A stretch of DNA of 64,000 nt, taken from positions 248,001 to 312,000 of the forward strand of contig NZ_CP099466.1 in the NCBI RefSeq assembly GCF_023921125.1, given 5' to 3'. Below, piece by piece: positions 31,282 through 39,185 of the stretch. Both the position numbers and the translations under genes were made by a program. Source of the DNA: Arthrobacter caoxuetaonis (GTDB taxonomy: Bacteria; Actinomycetota; Actinomycetes; Actinomycetales; Micrococcaceae). The notes beneath the pieces are model-generated. The model was not told where the DNA came from, ran no database searches, and saw only the letters and a program-made list of their open reading frames with translations. Positions within the stretch are counted from its first letter, which is position 1. The number at the start of each line of letters is the position of its first letter.

Positions 31282-33663
31282 ATGGCTGAGGCCACCGAGC
31301 ACGTAGACGTCCTGATCATCGGCGCCGGCCTGTCCGGCATTGGTGCCGCCGCGCACCTGGTTCGGGAGTGCCCCGGGAAGCGGTACGCCGTCCTGGAATC
31401 GCGCGGTGCCATTGGCGGAACCTGGGACCTGTTCCGTTACCCCGGTATCCGCTCCGATTCAGACATGTACACCTTCGGATATGGCTTCAAGCCGTGGACG
31501 GAACCGAAGGCCATCTCCGACGGGGAATCGATCAGGCGCTACGTCGAGGAGACCGCGGACGAGTACGGGATCACGGGGAACATCCGGTTCCACCACCGGA
31601 TCCTGTCCGCGCACTGGTCCACGGCCAAGGCGCGCTGGGCCGTGACCGCGGAGCGGACCGACACGGGGGAAACCCGCGTCTTTACCGCCTCATGGGTCAT
31701 TGCAGCCACCGGCTACTACAGCTATGAGGAGGGATACAAGCCGGCGTTCGAGGGGGAGGACCGCTTCGCCGGGCAGGTAGTGCATCCCCAGCACTGGCCC
31801 GAGGAGCTGGACTGGGAGGGCAAGCGGGTTGTCGTCATCGGCAGCGGAGCCACGGCTGTAACGCTGGTGCCGAACCTCGCGGCGAAGGCGGAGCACGTGA
31901 CCATGCTCCAGCGCACCCCCACCTACATCGCCTCCGTCCCCGCAGTGGACCCGCTGGCCGATGTCCTGCGGCGCGTGCTGCCCACCTCGGTGGCCTATCC
32001 GGTGCTGCGCTGGAAGAACATGCTGAGCCGGCACCTGCTGTACTCCCTGAGCCGCAGCAAGCCGGATGTGGTCCGCGCGAAGATCCGCAAGGACGCCATC
32101 AAGCAGCTTCCGGCTGGCTACGACGTCGACACGCACTTCAATCCGCCGTACAACCCGTGGGACCAGCGGGTGTGTGCCGTACCTGACGGTGACCTGTTCA
32201 CGACGCTGCGCGAGGGCCACGCATCGATCGTCACCGGAGGGATCCGCTCCTTCACGGAGACCGGCATCGAACTTGAATCCGGTGAGCAGCTGCCGGCCGA
32301 CATCATCGTGACCGCCACCGGGCTGAACCTGCGTTGGGTCGGTGGAATGACGTTGAGCGTCGATGGCGAGACGGTCAACATCGGGGAGCGGTTCGCTTAC
32401 AAAGGCATGATGCTCTCCGGTGTTCCCAACCTGAATATGGTCAGCGGATACACCAACAACTCCTGGACGCTGAAGGCTGACCTGGTCAGCCGCTACGCCT
32501 GCCGCCTGCTGCAGCATCTGGACGCGAACGGCTACGTGTCCGCGGCCCCGGTCACTCCCGCAGGTGAAACCGCCAGCCCGTTCCTGGACCTGGACGCCGG
32601 CTATATCCGCCGCGGTGTGAGTGAGATGGCCAAGCAAGGCTCCCGTGTGCCGTGGCGGCTGCACCAGAACTATATGAAGGACATCCGGCTGTTCAGCGGC
32701 CGCCGGCTCGAAGACGGGAACATGGTCTTTCAGCGCCGGAACGACGGCGGTGCCCGGGCCCCGCGCGCGGGGGCCGCGGAGCTGCAGGCTCCCCACGAGA
32801 AGTTCGCGGTGGTGCGAGGGGGACAGGTCCGTTACCGCGACGAGGGGGAGGGCACGCCCGTCGTCCTGGTGCACGGCATTGGCCGCAGTCTCGAAGATTG
32901 GAACGAGCAGCACGAGCTGCTCTCCGGCCAGGGGTACCGGGTGATCAGCGTGGACCTCGCGGGGTACGGCGAATCCGAGCCGTTGGATGGAGCCTACTCG
33001 CTGCCCGCGCTGGCGCAGTTCCTCGAAACCTTCCTTGACGAGGCAGGCATCACGGAGCCGGCCCACTTCGCCGGCAACTCCCTGGGCGGCGCCGTCGTGA
33101 TGCAGCTGGCGGCGCAGTCCCCCCACCGGGTGCGCAGCCTGGTGCTCGCAAACAGTGCCGGCTTTGGGCGGGAAGTTGCCCTGCCGGTACGCCTGATGTC
33201 ATTCCGGCCGTTGGGCAAAATACTCATGTGCAAGCCCAGCCCCGCCTCGGCGCGAAGGCTGGAGCTGAGCCTGTTCCATGACCCGGAGCTGGTCACTGAC
33301 GAGCGCGTGCAGCTCGGCCACCGCCTGGCCTCCCGGCCGCACGGCACCCGGGTATTTCTGGACACGGCCGCGGCGCTTGGCACGATCCGCGGCACTCGTG
33401 CAGAGTGGCGACGGGAGCTGATGGAGGATTTGACCGCCAGCCGGGTGCCAACCCTTGTCATCTGGGGTGAGCAGGACAAGATCTTCCCGTTCACCCACCT
33501 CGCCGCCGCGGCAGGGCAGCTCCCGCACGCCATCACGCACGCCTTCAGCGACACCGGCCACATGCCGCAGATCGAGCGGGCTGAGGAGTTCGCGAAGCTC
33601 ATCACCGGGTTCTGGGCCGAGACCCAGGCCAACCTCACGCCTGCCGGGGAAAGCAGCGCCTAA
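31282..33663 (+). CDS. Baeyer-Villiger-type monooxygenase fused to an alpha/beta hydrolase
   Basis: A 793-residue two-enzyme protein. The N-terminal part (about 1-495) is a class B flavin monooxygenase: FAD motif GAGLSG at 14-19, the Baeyer-Villiger fingerprint F-x-G-x3-H-x3-W-P at 162-173, and the NADPH motif GSGATA at 187-192. The C-terminal part (about 515-785) is an alpha/beta hydrolase with VLVHGIG, nucleophile elbow GNSLGG (Ser600), Asp732 in WGEQD and His760 in TGHMPQ. Together they could insert oxygen into a ketone and hydrolyse the resulting ester. A proline-poor, Ala/Arg-rich linker joins them (about 496-512). AAAGGAGA precedes the ATG. First gene of an operon with an acyl-CoA ligase and dehydrogenase. 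Confidence 0.92.
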   Translation: MAEATEHVDVLIIGAGLSGIGAAAHLVRECPGKRYAVLESRGAIGGTWDLFRYPGIRSDSDMYTFGYGFKPWTEPKAISDGESIRRYVEETADEYGITGNIRFHHRILSAHWSTAKARWAVTAERTDTGETRVFTASWVIAATGYYSYEEGYKPAFEGEDRFAGQVVHPQHWPEELDWEGKRVVVIGSGATAVTLVPNLAAKAEHVTMLQRTPTYIASVPAVDPLADVLRRVLPTSVAYPVLRWKNMLSRHLLYSLSRSKPDVVRAKIRKDAIKQLPAGYDVDTHFNPPYNPWDQRVCAVPDGDLFTTLREGHASIVTGGIRSFTETGIELESGEQLPADIIVTATGLNLRWVGGMTLSVDGETVNIGERFAYKGMMLSGVPNLNMVSGYTNNSWTLKADLVSRYACRLLQHLDANGYVSAAPVTPAGETASPFLDLDAGYIRRGVSEMAKQGSRVPWRLHQNYMKDIRLFSGRRLEDGNMVFQRRNDGGARAPRAGAAELQAPHEKFAVVRGGQVRYRDEGEGTPVVLVHGIGRSLEDWNEQHELLSGQGYRVISVDLAGYGESEPLDGAYSLPALAQFLETFLDEAGITEPAHFAGNSLGGAVVMQLAAQSPHRVRSLVLANSAGFGREVALPVRLMSFRPLGKILMCKPSPASARRLELSLFHDPELVTDERVQLGHRLASRPHGTRVFLDTAAALGTIRGTRAEWRRELMEDLTASRVPTLVIWGEQDKIFPFTHLAAAAGQLPHAITHAFSDTGHMPQIERAEEFAKLITGFWAETQANLTPAGESSA

Positions 33664-33679
33664 CCCGCGGCCGGCAGCG

Positions 33680-33810
33680 CCCGCCTGCCGGCTCGCCCAG
33701 GGACGCTGTCCCGCCCGCCTGCCGGCTCGCCCAGGGACGCTGTCCCGCCCGCCTGCCGGCTCGCCCAGGGACGCTGTCCCGCCCGCCTGCCGGCTGGCAG
33801 GGACGCTGCC
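33680..33810. repeat. 34-bp tandem repeat with internal hairpins
   Basis: Units begin with GCCTGCCGG at 33683, 33717, 33751 and 33785, three full 34-bp copies plus a shortened fourth. Each contains GGGAC-GCT-GTCCC, a small hairpin. The array fills the gap between the monooxygenase fusion and the acyl-CoA ligase. Confidence 0.9.
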
Positions 33811-33851
33811 GCGCAGAGTTCCTCCCCTCCTGAACCGAAGGAATACACACC

Positions 33852-35378
33852 ATGTCGAGTCTGCAGAACCTGGGTCTCGGGTCTTGGCCGCGCCGCCGCG
33901 CGATGCTGAGCCCTGACCGCATAGCAGTGGAGTTCGAGGGGACGGAGACGACGTTCGCCCAGTTCGCCGCGCGGGTGGAAGTGTTGTCCGCATGGCTTGC
34001 CCACAGCGGGGTCCGTCCGGGTGACCGCGTGGCCTACTGGGGGGCCAACCACGCGGTGCTGCTCGAGACCCTGTTCGCGGCGACGCGGATCGGGGCCGTC
34101 TGCGTGCTGGTCAACGCCCGGCTTGCCCCGGCCGAGGCAGAGTACATCCTGCAGGACAGCGGTGCTTCCGTGCTGTTCTTCGGCCGGGACCAGGCCGAGG
34201 CCACAGGGCTGATCGCCGGGAGGATCCCCGCGTCAGTGCTGGTGGACGTGGACGGCACGGGCGCAGGGACGGCGTACGCGCAGTTGCCTGGAGATTCAGT
34301 GCCGGTGCCGGAAGTCTGCTGCGGTCTGGATGACCCGGCCGTGCTGATGTACACCTCCGGCACCACCGGCCGGCCCAAGGGTGCTGTACTGACGCACGGG
34401 AACCTGTTCTTCAACGACATCAATGTCCTGATCGAAACCGATCTCCGCCCCGACGAGGTGTGCCTGGCTGCCGCGCCGCTGTTCCACATCGCCGGGCTTA
34501 ACGGTCTGGTGCTGCCAACGTTCCTCAAAGGCGGCACCATCGTGGTGCACCGCAGCGTGGAGCCGGCGAAGATATTCTCCGCAATCCAGGAGAAGGGGGT
34601 GACCAGCATGTTCGCTGTGCCGGCGATGCTCGACGCCTTGGCCCACCACAGCCTGTTCAACCAAACAGATCTGTCCTCGCTGCGCACCATCGTGGTCGGC
34701 GGAGCGCCGGTGCCTGAACGCATCCTGCGGGTCTGGGCCGGGCGGGGCGTGGCCGTCCAGCAGGGCTACGGACTGACTGAAACAGCCCCGGCGGTGCTCA
34801 AGCTGGCCGCCGAGGACGGTATCCACAAGGCCGGGTCCGCCGGCAAACCGCAGTTCCTTGTCGACGTGCGCCTCGTGGCACCGCACGGCGGTCCGGCGTC
34901 TTCCGGGGAAATTGGGGAAATCCAGACGGTAGGACCGAACGTTATCCGTGAGTACTGGCAGCGTCCCGAGGCCACCGCGTCGGCGTTTGCCGGCGGGTGG
35001 TTCCGCACCGGCGACGCCGCGGTGCAGGACGAGGACGGCTACTACTGGATCCGGGACCGGTACAAGGACATGTATGTCTCCGGAGGGGAGAACGTGTACC
35101 CGGCGGAGGTCGAGTCCGCGCTGCTGAACGTTCCCGGCGTCGCCGAAGCCGCCGTGATCGGGGTGCCGGATGAGCAGTGGGGCGAGGTGGGCAAGGCCTT
35201 CATCGTCCCCGAAGAGGGCGCCGAGCTCACAGCCGAAGGCATCCGTGCCGCCGTCGCCCACGCACTGTCCCGGTTCAAAATTCCCAAGCAGATCCAGTTC
35301 ATCGATGACATGCCGCGCACCTCCACCGGCAAGCTGCTGAAGACCGATCTGCGCGCCCGCCAAGGAGCCTCCCGATGA
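33852..35378 (+). CDS. Acyl-CoA synthetase (AMP-forming)
   Basis: A 508-residue member of the ANL family: the P-loop-like YTSGTTGRPKG (about 171-181), GYGLTETAP, the hinge YYWIRDRYKDMYVSGGENVYPAEVE, and the C-terminal catalytic lysine in PRTSTGKLLKTDL. It activates a carboxylic acid to acyl-AMP and then acyl-CoA; chain-length preference is not evident. GAAGGAA is upstream. It overlaps the dehydrogenase start by 4 bp. In context it should activate the acid released by the monooxygenase-hydrolase fusion. Confidence 0.93.
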   Translation: MSSLQNLGLGSWPRRRAMLSPDRIAVEFEGTETTFAQFAARVEVLSAWLAHSGVRPGDRVAYWGANHAVLLETLFAATRIGAVCVLVNARLAPAEAEYILQDSGASVLFFGRDQAEATGLIAGRIPASVLVDVDGTGAGTAYAQLPGDSVPVPEVCCGLDDPAVLMYTSGTTGRPKGAVLTHGNLFFNDINVLIETDLRPDEVCLAAAPLFHIAGLNGLVLPTFLKGGTIVVHRSVEPAKIFSAIQEKGVTSMFAVPAMLDALAHHSLFNQTDLSSLRTIVVGGAPVPERILRVWAGRGVAVQQGYGLTETAPAVLKLAAEDGIHKAGSAGKPQFLVDVRLVAPHGGPASSGEIGEIQTVGPNVIREYWQRPEATASAFAGGWFRTGDAAVQDEDGYYWIRDRYKDMYVSGGENVYPAEVESALLNVPGVAEAAVIGVPDEQWGEVGKAFIVPEEGAELTAEGIRAAVAHALSRFKIPKQIQFIDDMPRTSTGKLLKTDLRARQGASR

Positions 35379-36565
35379 GCACCGCCACCGCATCCGCCAA
35401 AACCCAGAACCATGACCCGCTGCTCTTTGAGGCGCTGCTGGATCCCTCGGAGCGGGCAGTGCTGGAGGACTTCCGTTCAGCCTTGTCCGGCCTGGACGAC
35501 ACCGTGCTGAACCGTGCGTGGGAGAGGGCGGAATTCCCGTTCGATCTCCTGCAGCCTCTGGCCGCCACCGGGCAGCTGGGCCGGCACTTGCACCCCGGAG
35601 CCGAACCCAGCCACCTGCTGCGCGGAATGCTCACCGCGGAACTGGCCCGCAAGGACGCCTCCCTAGCCACCTTCGCAGGAGTCAGCGGCTCGCTGTTCGG
35701 GCTTTCGGTGCGCCGCTTCGGTTCACCCGCCCAGCAAGCCCGGATCCTGCCCGCGGTGGCCAGCGGTGAACTGGTCGGTGCGTTCGCGCTCACCGAACCC
35801 GGCTCCGGCTCCGACATCGCCGGCGGGATGAGCACCACAGCGCGCCGCGACGGCGACGGCTGGGTCATCAACGGCACCAAACGGTGGATCGGCAACGCCA
35901 CTTGGGGTCATGAAGCTGTCGTCTGGGCCAAGGAACAGGGCGGAGACGGGCGGTTCCTGGGGTTCCTCGTCCCCACCGGCACCCCAGGATGGTCGGCCGA
36001 AAAGATTGAGGGCAAGTACAGCCTGCGCAGCGTGCAGAACGCCCACATCACCCTCAACGACGTACGCGTCCCGGACACAGCCCGGCTGCCCGGAGTCGAA
36101 TCCTTCCGCCAAATCTCCGAAGTCCTGAAGTTCACCCGCCTGGAGGTCGGATGGACGGCCCTGGGCAACGCGGTCGGTGCCTTCGACGCGGCCCTGGCCC
36201 ACGCCGTCAACCACCACCAGTTCGGCCGCCCGCTGGCACGGTTCCAACTCGTGCAGGACCTGCTCGTCCGCGCCGAAGTGAACATCACCTCCACCCTCGG
36301 CGCACTGGTCCAGGCAGCACGGCTCGCCGACCGGGACGAGCTGCAGGAGGAACACGCCTCACTGGTGAAACTCATGGCCGCGTCCCAGGCGCGCGAGACC
36401 GTCGCCCTGTGCCGGGAGGTGCTCGGCGGCAACGGAATCGTGCTGGAGAACAAGGTGATGAAGCACTTCATGGACGCCGAAGCGATCTACACCTTCGAAG
36501 GCACGCACCAGATCAACACCCTGATCGTCGGTCGGGCCCTCACCGGCCACTCGGCCTTCGCCTAG
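35375..36565 (+). CDS. Acyl-CoA dehydrogenase, glutaryl-CoA-dehydrogenase-like
   Basis: A 396-residue FAD acyl-CoA dehydrogenase: FALTEPGSGSDIAGGMSTTA and GTKRWIGNA are the acyl-CoA/FAD motifs, REVLGGNGIV the C-terminal helix motif, and YTFEGTHQINTLIVGRAL carries the catalytic glutamate as in glutaryl-CoA and related short-chain enzymes. ATG overlaps the ligase stop (ATGA). It would form the 2-enoyl-CoA from the activated acid; electrons go to ETF, which is not encoded here. Confidence 0.92.
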   Translation: MSTATASAKTQNHDPLLFEALLDPSERAVLEDFRSALSGLDDTVLNRAWERAEFPFDLLQPLAATGQLGRHLHPGAEPSHLLRGMLTAELARKDASLATFAGVSGSLFGLSVRRFGSPAQQARILPAVASGELVGAFALTEPGSGSDIAGGMSTTARRDGDGWVINGTKRWIGNATWGHEAVVWAKEQGGDGRFLGFLVPTGTPGWSAEKIEGKYSLRSVQNAHITLNDVRVPDTARLPGVESFRQISEVLKFTRLEVGWTALGNAVGAFDAALAHAVNHHQFGRPLARFQLVQDLLVRAEVNITSTLGALVQAARLADRDELQEEHASLVKLMAASQARETVALCREVLGGNGIVLENKVMKHFMDAEAIYTFEGTHQINTLIVGRALTGHSAFA

Positions 36566-36587
36566 GGGACCCGGGGAGCCCGGTGCC

Positions 36588-37352
36588 CTACGGTTCCTGG
36601 GTGCCGGGCCGGACGCCCGACCACGACGCCGTGCCGCCGGAACCGGGGAAGACGGTTTGCTTCATGGCACTGTCTCCGGCGACCGCGGGGGAGACGTAGT
36701 AGCCCGAAAGATCGGGCACGTCCGGGTCGTATGCCCCATACAGCCCCGGAGCGAGCGCCACGAGCCGGCCGTCCTTGAGCCTGCTGCTGAACCAGGCGGC
36801 GACTCGGTAATCCACGGATGCAGCATCCACGACCAGTGGATAGCCGGGGTACGCGGTACTGATACCGTCCGCGGGCGGCACCGCCATGCCGGCCTCGTAG
36901 CGGGCGCAGACGGAGAGGATTTCCCCGATCGTGCCCGTCCAGGCGTACGGGTCGAACGTTGCAGCCCCACTCGGCTTTTCCGCTAACGCGATGACGCCCC
37001 CCATCGCCTGCGTCAACTCTTTCAACTGTGGTGCCATCGCGGACGGTGCGTCCGCCGCGATGCCCCGGAGCGTTTCATCGAGAGGGCCGACAGCATCCGG
37101 AGATCCGGCGAAGCCGAACGTCCCGTCCCCGATCATCACGAGGGAGATTGCCTGGTACAAAGGCCCCTTGCCGTCGTTTCCGAGCAGTGCGGAGCAGGTC
37201 TGCTCTTCTGTTGCCTCAACCGCTGTTGTGCTGGAAGGAGAAGCAGACGGCGACGCCGGGACCGGAGAAGCAACCGCCTCCGACTCTGCGTTCGTGCACC
37301 CGGTAATAAGGAGCAGCAGGGCAAGGACAGGGACAGCAGCGGTTTTTCTCAT
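36588..37352 (-). CDS. Secreted lipoprotein of unknown function
   Basis: A 254-residue lipoprotein: RKTAAVPVLALLLLITGC with lipidated Cys19, then a Ser/Pro/Ala-rich linker (about 22-45) and a mature domain with two cysteines (TCSALLG and SVCARYE) that may form a disulfide. No family is recognised. The start is ATG at 37352 with GGGGGA 5 nt upstream. It lies 34 bp after the AlaDH/PNT-like gene and could be co-transcribed. Confidence 0.75.
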   Translation of the reverse strand: MRKTAAVPVLALLLLITGCTNAESEAVASPVPASPSASPSSTTAVEATEEQTCSALLGNDGKGPLYQAISLVMIGDGTFGFAGSPDAVGPLDETLRGIAADAPSAMAPQLKELTQAMGGVIALAEKPSGAATFDPYAWTGTIGEILSVCARYEAGMAVPPADGISTAYPGYPLVVDAASVDYRVAAWFSSRLKDGRLVALAPGLYGAYDPDVPDLSGYYVSPAVAGDSAMKQTVFPGSGGTASWSGVRPGTQEP

Positions 37353-37386
37353 GATTCCCCCGGAGAATGTGAACAGTCGTCTTACC

Positions 37387-38550
37387 CTACCGGCTGCCCA
37401 GCGCGGCGTGCGGGTAGCCGGACTCCCGCTGCTGGAACTGCAGCACGTCCTTGTTCTGGATGACGCCGCCGCGGATTTCGATGGCTTTCCGGATGGTCTC
37501 GTTCTCGTGCCATGCTTCGGGACCCGCAAGGACCGTCTCCAGGAAGGGCAGCAGCGCCTCGCTGATCTCCCAGCTGGCGGAGTTCCAGAGGTAGGACGGG
37601 CTGTGGTCCACGGCGTAGTAGCTGATGCGCTCGCCAACCTCGAACATGGGATCCGCGAAACTGGTGGTTTTCGCCCATTCGAAGCCCATGCCTTCGTCGC
37701 AGGAGACATCCACGATCAGGCTGCCGGGCCGGAATGCGGCCAGGTCCCCGGTGCGCAGGTAGGTCAGCGGCGCGTTGGGATCCTGCAGGGTGCAGTTCAC
37801 CACGATGTCGCTTTCGGCGAGGAACGGGGCCAGCGGCACCCGGCCGTCGTCGGTGATGACCTCGCTCAGGAACGGTGCCTGCGGATCGTGGTCGAACTGG
37901 CTGATCCGCGCCGAGTGGATCGGTGAACCGACCGCCGCGACGTCGCGGTTGGTCAGCACCTGCACATCGTGGATGCCGTGGGCGTTCAGGGCGGTAACGG
38001 CGCCGCGGGCAGTGGCACCGAAACCGATGACGACGGCGCTCAGCCGCCGGCCGTAATCACCTGTGGACCCGGTCAGGGCCAGGGCATGGAGCACGGAGCA
38101 GTAACCGGCAAGCTCATTGTTCTTGTGGAAAACGTGGAGCCCGAAGCCGCCGTCGCTCTTCCAGTGGTTCATCGCCTCGAAGGCGATCAGGGTCAGCTTC
38201 TTGTCGATGGCCAGCTGCGTGATCGCGCGGTCCTGCACACAGTGCGGCCAGCCCCACAGCGTCTGCCCCGCCCGCAGCTCGGCCAGGTCCTCCGGCTGGG
38301 GCTTCGGCAGGAGAACGACGTCGGCCTCCGCCAGCAGCTGCGTCCGCGGGAGCATCCCTCCCACAAGCGGCTGCAGGACATCGTCTGCAACACCAAACGT
38401 CTCTCCGTAGCCCTCTTCAAGAATTAGCTGCTGCCGGAGTTCGGGTGCGACGCGTTCAAGGTGCAGCGGGTGGATCGCCAGCCGCCGCTCAGCGGGTTTC
38501 CGCATACTGGAGACGATTCCCAGCGTGAGGCCGTTCGAAGGGGCACTCAC
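37387..38550 (-). CDS. AlaDH/PNT-family NAD(P)-dependent dehydrogenase
   Basis: A 387-residue protein of the alanine dehydrogenase / transhydrogenase fold, nearest in pattern to N5-(carboxyethyl)ornithine synthase-like members. N-terminal IVSSMRKPAERRLAIHP resembles the substrate-binding 'KE.E.RvalTP' region with Lys, then the dinucleotide motif VVIGFGATARGAVTALNAHG (about 172-191), and NCTLQDPNAPLTYL. The YCSVLHALALTGSTGDYG segment is characteristic of this subgroup. It may make or break a secondary amine (opine-like) or oxidise an amino acid; the substrate is unknown. Its start overlaps the stop of a 48-residue basic protein by 4 bp. Confidence 0.75.
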   Translation of the reverse strand: MSAPSNGLTLGIVSSMRKPAERRLAIHPLHLERVAPELRQQLILEEGYGETFGVADDVLQPLVGGMLPRTQLLAEADVVLLPKPQPEDLAELRAGQTLWGWPHCVQDRAITQLAIDKKLTLIAFEAMNHWKSDGGFGLHVFHKNNELAGYCSVLHALALTGSTGDYGRRLSAVVIGFGATARGAVTALNAHGIHDVQVLTNRDVAAVGSPIHSARISQFDHDPQAPFLSEVITDDGRVPLAPFLAESDIVVNCTLQDPNAPLTYLRTGDLAAFRPGSLIVDVSCDEGMGFEWAKTTSFADPMFEVGERISYYAVDHSPSYLWNSASWEISEALLPFLETVLAGPEAWHENETIRKAIEIRGGVIQNKDVLQFQQRESGYPHAALGSR

Positions 38551-38693
38551 TTTTTGCGGCTCGCAGACTCGGTACCCGCGGCCTTGCCGGTGGGGCTGGG
38601 CGACTCTGCCGCAGCCCGCTTATCGGCACGTTTTTCCTTGATGGATTTGCTGGACTTGGCGGATGCTGATTGGCGCGGGGACTTGTCTGACAT
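38547..38693 (-). CDS. Small lysine/serine-rich basic protein
   Basis: A 48-residue, highly basic, low-complexity protein (SDKSPRQSASAKSSKSIKEKRADKRAA). Similar short proteins occur in many actinobacteria with unknown role; nucleic-acid binding or a disordered structural role is possible. ATG at 38693 with AGGAG 5 nt upstream. Its stop overlaps the start of the AlaDH/PNT-like gene (ATGA), so the two are coupled. Confidence 0.65.
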   Translation of the reverse strand: MSDKSPRQSASAKSSKSIKEKRADKRAAAESPSPTGKAAGTESASRKK

Positions 38694-38858
38694 GTTCGCT
38701 CCTGTAGCGGAACCGAAAGGTTCCTGACCCCGCACCCTACAGGTTAAGGAACAGATGCGTTGGCCAGTGCCGGCAACAGCTGGCCAGGTCTGCAGCAGAA
38801 ATCTTCAGCAGAAAGCCGGGCCGCCCTGCCAATGGGTGGCCCGGCAGCGGTCTGCTGG

Positions 38859-38987
38859 TTACTTCTGCTCGTCGTCCTTGTTTCCGTCGGCGACGTCCTT
38901 GACCTTGTCCTTGGCCTGGTCAACCTTCTCCGGGTTGTCCTTGGCTGCGTCCTTCGCCTTGTCTGCCATTCCGCCGAGATCTGCCAT
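38859..38987 (-). CDS. 42-residue helical protein, MT0933/CsbD-like
   Basis: A short charged protein, MADLGGMADKAKDAAKDN then a run of D-K-x-K-D heptads ending DDEQK. The pattern resembles the actinobacterial MT0933-like 'antitoxin' and CsbD stress proteins, all small amphipathic helices; no toxin gene is adjacent. ATG at 38987, AAGGG about 9 nt upstream. It is monocistronic, between the 48-residue protein and the membrane phosphotransferase. Function unknown. Confidence 0.65.
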   Translation of the reverse strand: MADLGGMADKAKDAAKDNPEKVDQAKDKVKDVADGNKDDEQK

Positions 38988-39185
38988 GGGGATTTACCCT
39001 TCTTCTCTGGGCCGGGGCGGGGAATCCTGCTGCCTCTGCCGGTCTTCCCATCGTCCACCCGGCCAACCGGCGGTGTCACCCCTGTTCCGCAGCCTTTTCG
39101 CTGCCGCCGGGAAAGCGGCGGTACCCGGCTGACGGCGTCGCGCCCCGGCGCAGGGCGCCCAATCCGCGGACCCGGCGTCGAATAG

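Noticed and set aside
31690-33126. Leftward 478-codon frame opposite the monooxygenase fusion
   Set aside because: Antisense shadow; the plus-strand protein has clear catalytic motifs in both domains.
38859-38987. Antitoxin of a toxin-antitoxin pair
   Set aside because: Resembles MT0933-like proteins often labelled antitoxin, yet no toxin-like gene adjoins it.
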